NCBI GenBank assembly: GCA_016110215.1
Contig: JADWQD010000020.1
Coordinates: 310,001 to 374,000 of the forward strand
Direction: 5' to 3'
Length of the DNA stretch: 64,000 nucleotides
From: Capronia americana
Lineage: Eukaryota > Ascomycota > Eurotiomycetes > Chaetothyriales > Herpotrichiellaceae
Both the position numbers and the translations under genes were made by a program. Numbering within the stretch: the first letter of the stretch is position 1; every line of letters starts with the position of its first letter. Positions 58,273 through 64,000 of this stretch are shown piece by piece. A model generated the notes under the pieces. It saw only the letters and a list, made by a program, of their open reading frames with translations. It had not been told where the DNA came from and ran no database searches.

Positions 58273-60019
58273 TTATTCCTCTAATGCCACCCGGCTTTGC
58301 TCGTACAGCTCTTCGATCTTGGCTTTGCGAGATCCATCTCTTACCTTCAAATCGAATTTGAAAGGTAGAGGCCCACCAATAACATTACTGGTGAATGCCT
58401 TCGAATCTGGCCATTGCGGCTGTCCATCCTGTCCAATGTTAGGCTTCATGGTGAAAGCCCACAACAGGGAGCCACATGCGACCAGTAGCTCTGCCTCGGT
58501 GATCTCAATGCCGGGACACATACGACGCCCGCGCCCAAAACCATGATGACCCACCAATCGAGGATAGACGCTGAGAGGCTCTCTGTAGGTCGGATAATCC
58601 GGCTCAATCCAGCGGCCCGGGTTGTAGGTGTCAGCATCGGGATATTTGGTGGGATCTCGGGCCATAGCCAGGTCGATGGCATGGACGACAGCCCCTTTCG
58701 GGATGAAGTATCCCTCGTACGTGTCATCCTCTTGAACAAGGCGAGGCACACCGAGAGGAACTGGTGGACGCCAGCGGATGCACTCTTTGATGCACGCTCG
58801 AAGAAGTGGAAGGTTCGGTGAGTCGCTGAGCTCGACGATACGGTCTGGTCCAACCACTGCATCAATCTCCGCTTGGCACTTCTCTTGCCATTCTGGGTGA
58901 AGGACCATTGCGAGGAAGAAACAGTAGAGCGGACCTCCGATCGTGAAGATGGCCACAGTGCAAAGCATGCCAACTGCATAGGCTGCCTCGTGATCATCGA
59001 ATCCGAAGGAGCGTCCATCATCTTTCCCTGCGGCGTCCCTTCTCTCAAAGTATGAGCGAGCATATGAGACGCCGGCTGTTCCGTTGTCCATCTCTTCTCG
59101 GACTTGCCTCATAAGACCAGTCCAGAGTCGTTCCTCGCGCTCTCTTCGTTGTCTTGGGGCTATCTTCGCCGTGTTGATCCATTCCGGAAGGGCACCGAGG
59201 AAAGGAAAAATGTTTGTGATGGGTCCACTTGCGGATGGCGAGATCTGAGGAATGAACTCTGCAGCGTTCTTGCAATGAGCTGCTGCGGACTTTGGCGACC
59301 CATAGCTGAGTCTGGCGGAGATTCGACCGCAATATCTGTCGGTTTGTGAGAAATGGTCGAGAGGGTCCTTGAGCAATTGGAAGAGGAAGCGCTTCGCTTC
59401 AAGGTTGATGATGCCGTAGTATTCGTTGTTGTAGGATGTGGTCAATACAGTGTGGGCAAACTTGCGTTGCATTCGCCAATGGTCTAGACCTGTCAGCGAG
59501 GTCATGCATCGAGGGTCGGACACACTCACCTCCATACTCAAGTAATGGGAGATATTGGCCTTGAGAGTCACTGCCAGGAACTGCTGCTACCTCCGGGCGA
59601 GAAGAGTAGATTGCAGCTCTTTTGCAGTAAAGCTCTTGCGCGACGTCGCTGTCACCCAACCAGATATGCATTTCACCACAAGCTTGTAGCCTAAAAAGGC
59701 CATTGAACTTGTCCGACCAGTTCTTCATCGAGTTCCATGGCGCAATGGCATCAATGTCAACTCGTCCGATGTAAGGAATTGTGCTGCCGGGGCCAGGAAC
59801 CAACTGAAGACCTTTCGGTGGCTGGTCCTTGACAAGAAAGAAATACAGGACGCGATAGATTGCTGGTGTCAAAAGAGCCACACATAGTAGCGTCCACTTG
59901 TATGCTGAGAGAACGTTTGCTCCATTAGAGCCAGTAGGAACACCATCGGAAGTCAAGTTGGAAGGAAAATGTGAATGGATAAATGAATGGATAGCTGAGG
60001 TATAATGAACGGTAGCCAT
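58273..60019 (-). CDS. Cytochrome P450 with atypical I-helix
   Basis: Exons on the minus strand are 60019-59530 and 59489-58273, giving 568 aa. There is an N-terminal membrane anchor (WTLLCVALLTPAIYRVLYFF), then the proline-rich hinge LVPGPGSTIPYIGR. The C-helix WRMQRKFAH, K-helix KECIRWRPP (ExxR) and heme-binding FGRGRRMCPG are intact. It resembles the OrdA/CYP64-like group of fungal P450s in its FFLAMVLHPEWQEKCQAEID segment. The I-helix, normally AGx(D/E)T, reads VAIFTIGGP when aligned back from FFLAM: the acidic residue is Phe, the Thr is kept and a Pro follows. Loss of the acid may mean altered oxygen activation. It probably sits in the endoplasmic reticulum membrane. Confidence 0.92.
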
Positions 60020-61391
60020 CGAGAAGAGCTCCAGTAACGATAGTCTGAAAAATCATGAAAGCAATACAAGCAAGACACAGCAGATGTTGGAAGACTGAGG
60101 GAGGCAGCAAATTCCTGTCGACGAACAAACGCACCTTTAAATCATGACCCTTTGGAAGTCCGGGAGGATCATCACCATCCAGCAATTTCAAATGGATGAC
60201 ATCTCCTGATGGCTTCGCACAAGTTTGGCCTCCAAAGGCCGAAGAGTCGGGCATTACATCCAAGCCTGCGGCTGGAAACTGGTACGGAGGCTGAATGACA
60301 GGAGGCAAAGTGTCTCCAGAAATAGGATCCGGGCCTGGCACTAAGCTCTTTGTGGTAGCTGGCCAGAAACGGCAAGTCAGGCGAAATCTGCTGCTTGGGG
60401 CCTGATTGGTCACTTCTCCCGTTGATTCTTCGCATGACGCGAAAATCAGTAAACAAAGTCGCTCGAACAAGAGTCCGTCCCCAACCTGACCGTCGGCGAC
60501 CGTCTGCATGTCTTTCATCTTTAGATTAGGTCACGATACCATCTGTCGATGAAAGGAGTAGACTTGCCTCAATCACTAGTCCGCGCGCTATCATCGAACC
60601 TCTGGACCAGCAACTCCTACCAGTGTCCACTTCGGAATCATTGCCGCAGAGCAATCCTGCATTTTTTGTTGTTAGGAGGTCCTGTCCAGCGATTTGAGGC
60701 CACTTGCTCGTCAGACTAAATGCGAACTTTTCCTCGGAGGGCGTATCTTTCTGGCTCCTTAGTCCCGGGTTTCCAGACCTCCCCAACATCTTTGCATTTG
60801 ACGTGAGGCCCGAGTTGTGTCGTTTCCAAATTCGACTTCACGTACAGACAGGTGTGGCGCAGGCATGCGGTCAGCCAAAAGCAAGCATCAGGTGCATGAA
60901 TCTGGCCTTGATACTTGCGAGTACAGCTCTGCCCCATGTGAAGTACCACACGAGACCACCATGAGCATTTGCTCTGAGAGCGAATCAGTTGGCGAAAGTG
61001 CTTCCCTCGACCTCTACGAACGCGAATGGGCAACCTGTCAAGTCAAAGGGCGAAATCGCCGAGCGCCAAGACTTCGTTCGTCACACATGTTGTCTTCGCA
61101 CGCTGCTGGAACAAGAGGTCTCCCAACGCTGCCAACAATGGTTGAAGAGGAGGTCCATTATTTCATAGTTTTTCAAACGCAAGTTGCGTATTGCAGCTAC
61201 GGAAACATTGTAGGAGCAGGCAAAGATCTCGAGAATGACTCCAATTCACAGTCGTGGGGTTCCAAGCTGCTTCCCCACTTTCCAGATCCGCCTGCATCTC
61301 ATGTCCGGGTGTCTTGCTGCGTCTTTCGCAATCTTGGGACGGCGAGATAATACTTGCAGGGTCATTATCCAGAATCTGGACGCTCGACGTG
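60020..61391. other. Intergenic between divergent P450 and alcohol dehydrogenase genes
   Basis: 1.37 kb. A minus-strand frame from an ATG at 60518 runs 197 codons and overlaps the P450 start; it has one hydrophobic stretch but no recognisable domain, so I do not call it a gene. The rest shows nothing distinct. Confidence 0.45.
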
Positions 61392-62504
61392 ATGGCTAAC
61401 ATCGACCTACCGAAGACAATGCGGGCGCAGGTGCTGGAGCAATACGAATCGCCATATCAACTTCGGGAGCTCCCAATACCCACCATCGACGACCCGAACG
61501 ATATCCTCATCGAGGTGGATGCCGCATCCTATTGCCACACGGACGCCGTGCTCGCTTCTGGGAAGATGCATCCACCACCGCTTCCACACATCGGTTGCCA
61601 CGAGTTCGCCGGTACCGTTGTTTCCATATCGAAACAACCTCATGGTCTGAAGATAGGCGATCGGGTGGCTGTTCCAGGCCGCGGGTATCATGTATGTGGC
61701 AAATGTCTGGAGTGCCAGAATCCATCAGGCCCGGTGCCGGACAACCCTGGTTACTCGGTCTATTGTCCCAATGCCGAAAGCGGGCTTGGAGTCGGCAGCA
61801 AAGCGGGAGGTTTCCGGGAGTACGCTGTCGTGGATTCGAGACAGGTTGCCATCATTCCAGATGGTATGAAGGCAGTCGAGGCTGCTCCATTGATGTGCGC
61901 CGGTCTCACCATTTACGCCGCTTTGAGGACATGCGAACTTAGGCCTGGACAGCGGGTCGGAATCATGGGCTGCGGAGGAGGCCTGGGTCATCTGGGATTG
62001 CAATTCGCGACGAAAATGGGACTGAAGACCACCGGCGTCGACGTGACACCTCAGGCGCTCGAGCTTGCCAAAAGCTTACAGACAGGTGCGACGATCGTCG
62101 ACGCATCGTCTGAAAGCGCGGAGGATGTGAAGCGGGCAATCGGAAAGGAGGACGGAAGAGACAATTTGGCTGAGATGGGCTTGGATGCTGTTATCATCCT
62201 TCCAGACAGTCAGAAAGCCTGGGATTATGGGATGGGACTATTGAAGAATGGCGGGCTCCTCGTCTTGGTATCCTTCCCGCCTCAGGGTTTCCATGTTTCG
62301 GCCGATGACCTCGTCTTTCGCCGTATTCGAGTTATTGGAAGCTTGATCGGGTCAAACAAGGCGATGGATGAGATGTTCGAATTCGTTGTCAGAAATGATG
62401 TCAAGGCAAAGATCAGGACTTATCCCTTTCCGAAACTCAACGAACTGGTGGAGGACTATCATGCTGGGGCTGGCGGGAAGCTGGTGATCGACATGTCGCT
62501 TTGA
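61392..62504 (+). CDS. Zinc-dependent alcohol dehydrogenase (MDR superfamily)
   Basis: A single-exon 370-aa NAD(P)-dependent dehydrogenase. Catalytic-zinc residues are in ASYCHTDAVLASG and GCHEFAG. The structural-zinc lobe CGKCLECQNPSGPVPDNP carries extra residues before YCPN, a longer lobe than in yeast Adh1. The Rossmann loop reads GIMGCGGGLGHLGLQFATKMG, followed by TTGVDVTPQALELA with an acidic end of strand 2 (NAD-type). The open frame extends upstream to about 61,254, but the ATG at 61392 begins the normal family N-terminus (MRAQVLEQYESPY). In context it could oxidise an alcohol produced by the P450 or a crotonase product to the ketone. Confidence 0.92.
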   Translation: MANIDLPKTMRAQVLEQYESPYQLRELPIPTIDDPNDILIEVDAASYCHTDAVLASGKMHPPPLPHIGCHEFAGTVVSISKQPHGLKIGDRVAVPGRGYHVCGKCLECQNPSGPVPDNPGYSVYCPNAESGLGVGSKAGGFREYAVVDSRQVAIIPDGMKAVEAAPLMCAGLTIYAALRTCELRPGQRVGIMGCGGGLGHLGLQFATKMGLKTTGVDVTPQALELAKSLQTGATIVDASSESAEDVKRAIGKEDGRDNLAEMGLDAVIILPDSQKAWDYGMGLLKNGGLLVLVSFPPQGFHVSADDLVFRRIRVIGSLIGSNKAMDEMFEFVVRNDVKAKIRTYPFPKLNELVEDYHAGAGGKLVIDMSL

Positions 62505-64000
62505 AGCATCAAAGGTTTCTGTTGAGCTGCAGTCAGGGTGCCAATCTACTGCGAAAAGTCAACGAGTCGTGAGGTCGTAAAGGCACGATGTGATATGATT
62601 TGGATTGGTCGAACTCTCTCTTGGACGGATACTCAGGCCAAAAGGCATGGTGAACTATAGGAGGTACAGGTTCCAAGATGGACTCGCAAGGAAATTTTAC
62701 ACGGATAATGTTAACACTCATTCCGAAGAGGGGAAGTTACTGCGATCCTGTGACCTGTAGCCTTCGACCTGACAACGGCTTCCCGGCTTGTTAATGCTAG
62801 TGCGGAACACGTCCTCAAGTAGAGCATAACCATTCACGAAGCCAGAAACCCACCCAAGACCACCAGAACTCTTTGACAGGACCATAGCATACCTATCGCC
62901 TACTGACACTACATTCACATCTACGCCACTTGGACTTTCGAAACTTTGTTTGGATGACGGCATCGGACATGAAAATGCCACACGTTCGACACATGTCGGG
63001 TCCGATAGCCATTGCAAAGGCTGGCAAAACTCGTATCGATTTAGAGATATTCTGTCAGGGTGCTTTTTCATCAACCGCCTACCCGGCAATCACTCATCGT
63101 CGCTGAAGTCTCTCCTGAGTCATGCTTCCCTTGAAATTTAAGTGCTTCTTTCCATACAATCGGCGAGCATTCATGATGTTTGCGCTCCTTCGACTCAATA
63201 TTAAGGTCCGCATAGAGCAGATGTCTCTGGAGATATTCGCGGAACCAGGCGTCTCTGACCCGACATCGAGCCGCCCTACGAGTAGACTTTCTGGCACTCG
63301 TCACAATGCGGTAGTCTTGTACTTGGCTGGCGCCGTGGTTGGAATGGATCGGGTCTTCGAGCTTGCGAAATGCGGTTGATCTGAGATTTGAAGCTGCCAC
63401 GGTGCGCGCAAGCGATGGCATGCGGAGTAGTTGTCCGACAGGACTGCAGTTTTGGTGCAGCTAGAGCGGTTCGAAATCCGGGGTGAGCATCATCGACAAC
63501 AGCTGTCCCCCGCGAAATGAAAGTTAGCGCTTGATCGCTCATCAGGCTGTAAGGGGATCTTCGAAGAGGACAAAACAGCCGACATTCCAGAAGCAATGAA
63601 AGCCGATCGATCGGCATTTTCCCCGACCACAACGCCTACAACTGCCCCAGGAAGTTTGAGTCAAACCTGCTCTCCACGAGCCCACCCCAGGTTTGGGGGG
63701 CCTGACGATAACACCCAGTACTCATACTCGTAGGAATTCTTCAAATGCTACATCGCGTGTGAGGACCGGCTCGCGTATATCACCCATGACCAGCGTGCCA
63801 GACCATTACGAGTACTTCGGAACGAGGGAACGGCATCATGTTGCCGCACATGCGAAATGAATCCTTGCGAACCGCGTCATGAGTCAAGATCGACAGCCCT
63901 CATTAGCGGAGGTGATAATGCTTAACTGCTATTGGCGGACTGGCCAAGAGAGTCAAGCCAGCTCAAGCCCAGCTAAGGCTTGATAGGCAATCACGGTCAA
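62505..64000. other. Terminal intergenic stretch without a supported gene
   Basis: About 1.5 kb. Short frames on both strands (the longest about 120 codons on the minus strand near 62,718-63,089) have no recognised domain and no convincing exon partners. A gene continuing beyond the window cannot be excluded. Confidence 0.45.

Noticed and set aside
59925..60518. Minus-strand 197-codon frame starting with ATG upstream of the P450
   Set aside because: It overlaps the P450 start in another frame, has no recognised domain, and its hydrophobic tail coincides with P450 leader DNA.
62718..63632. Minus-strand frames that might be exons of one gene
   Set aside because: No domain and no set of splice junctions produced a convincing protein.

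Overview
The window is from a filamentous ascomycete (Pezizomycotina). Genes are interrupted by short introns of roughly 43-90 nt (GT-AG, with lariat-like CTAAC/CTGAC signals). The protein families are typical of the group: Zn2Cys6/fungal-specific regulators, MFS sugar porters, a cytochrome P450, an Mpv17-family protein. A 20-kb block shows the signature of repeat-induced point mutation (RIP). I cannot place it to genus.

Layout. (1) 1-6.2 kb: 3' part of an MFS transporter, a gene-poor stretch, and an intact copper amine oxidase. (2) 6.2-26.7 kb: an AT-rich block with no intact gene. CpA/TpG dinucleotides are almost absent (about 50 in 20 kb by my reading). Decayed relics of a Tad1-like LINE (minus strand) and a Ty3/gypsy chromovirus (plus strand) can still be read, together with tandem-repeat arrays and a small G-rich island. 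(3) 27.3-37.3 kb: a compact pentose-type cluster made of a transketolase/dihydroxyacetone-synthase-like enzyme, a xylose-reductase-like aldo-keto reductase, an L-arabinitol-dehydrogenase-like MDR enzyme, a Zn2Cys6 regulator and a sugar transporter. Two divergent promoters and one tight convergent pair suggest co-regulation. (4) 38.3-45.4 kb: an Mpv17-family protein, a secreted nucleoside-hydrolase-like (DUF1593/Sde182) protein, a zinc-finger-less regulator, a multi-exon membrane protein with a bacterial Lgt-like C-terminus, and a 4 x 51-bp tandem repeat. (5) 45.8-62.5 kb: a second cluster made of a cyclase-family hydrolase, a sugar-porter-type MFS, two paralogous Zn2Cys6 regulators, an acyl-CoA synthetase, two crotonase-fold enzymes, a P450 and a zinc alcohol dehydrogenase. 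It has no PKS, NRPS or terpene-synthase backbone, so it looks like a CoA-dependent catabolic or tailoring pathway for a cyclic or branched acid whose substrate I cannot name.

The best candidates for something undescribed are the CoA cluster at 45.8-62.5 kb, the Lgt-like fungal membrane protein, the near-complete RIP with survivors mostly in CAC context, and a regulator whose zinc cluster keeps all six cysteines but has lost its basic DNA-contact residues. Splice sites were placed by eye from reading frame, GT-AG rules and family expectation. All multi-exon models keep an open frame with total length divisible by three.
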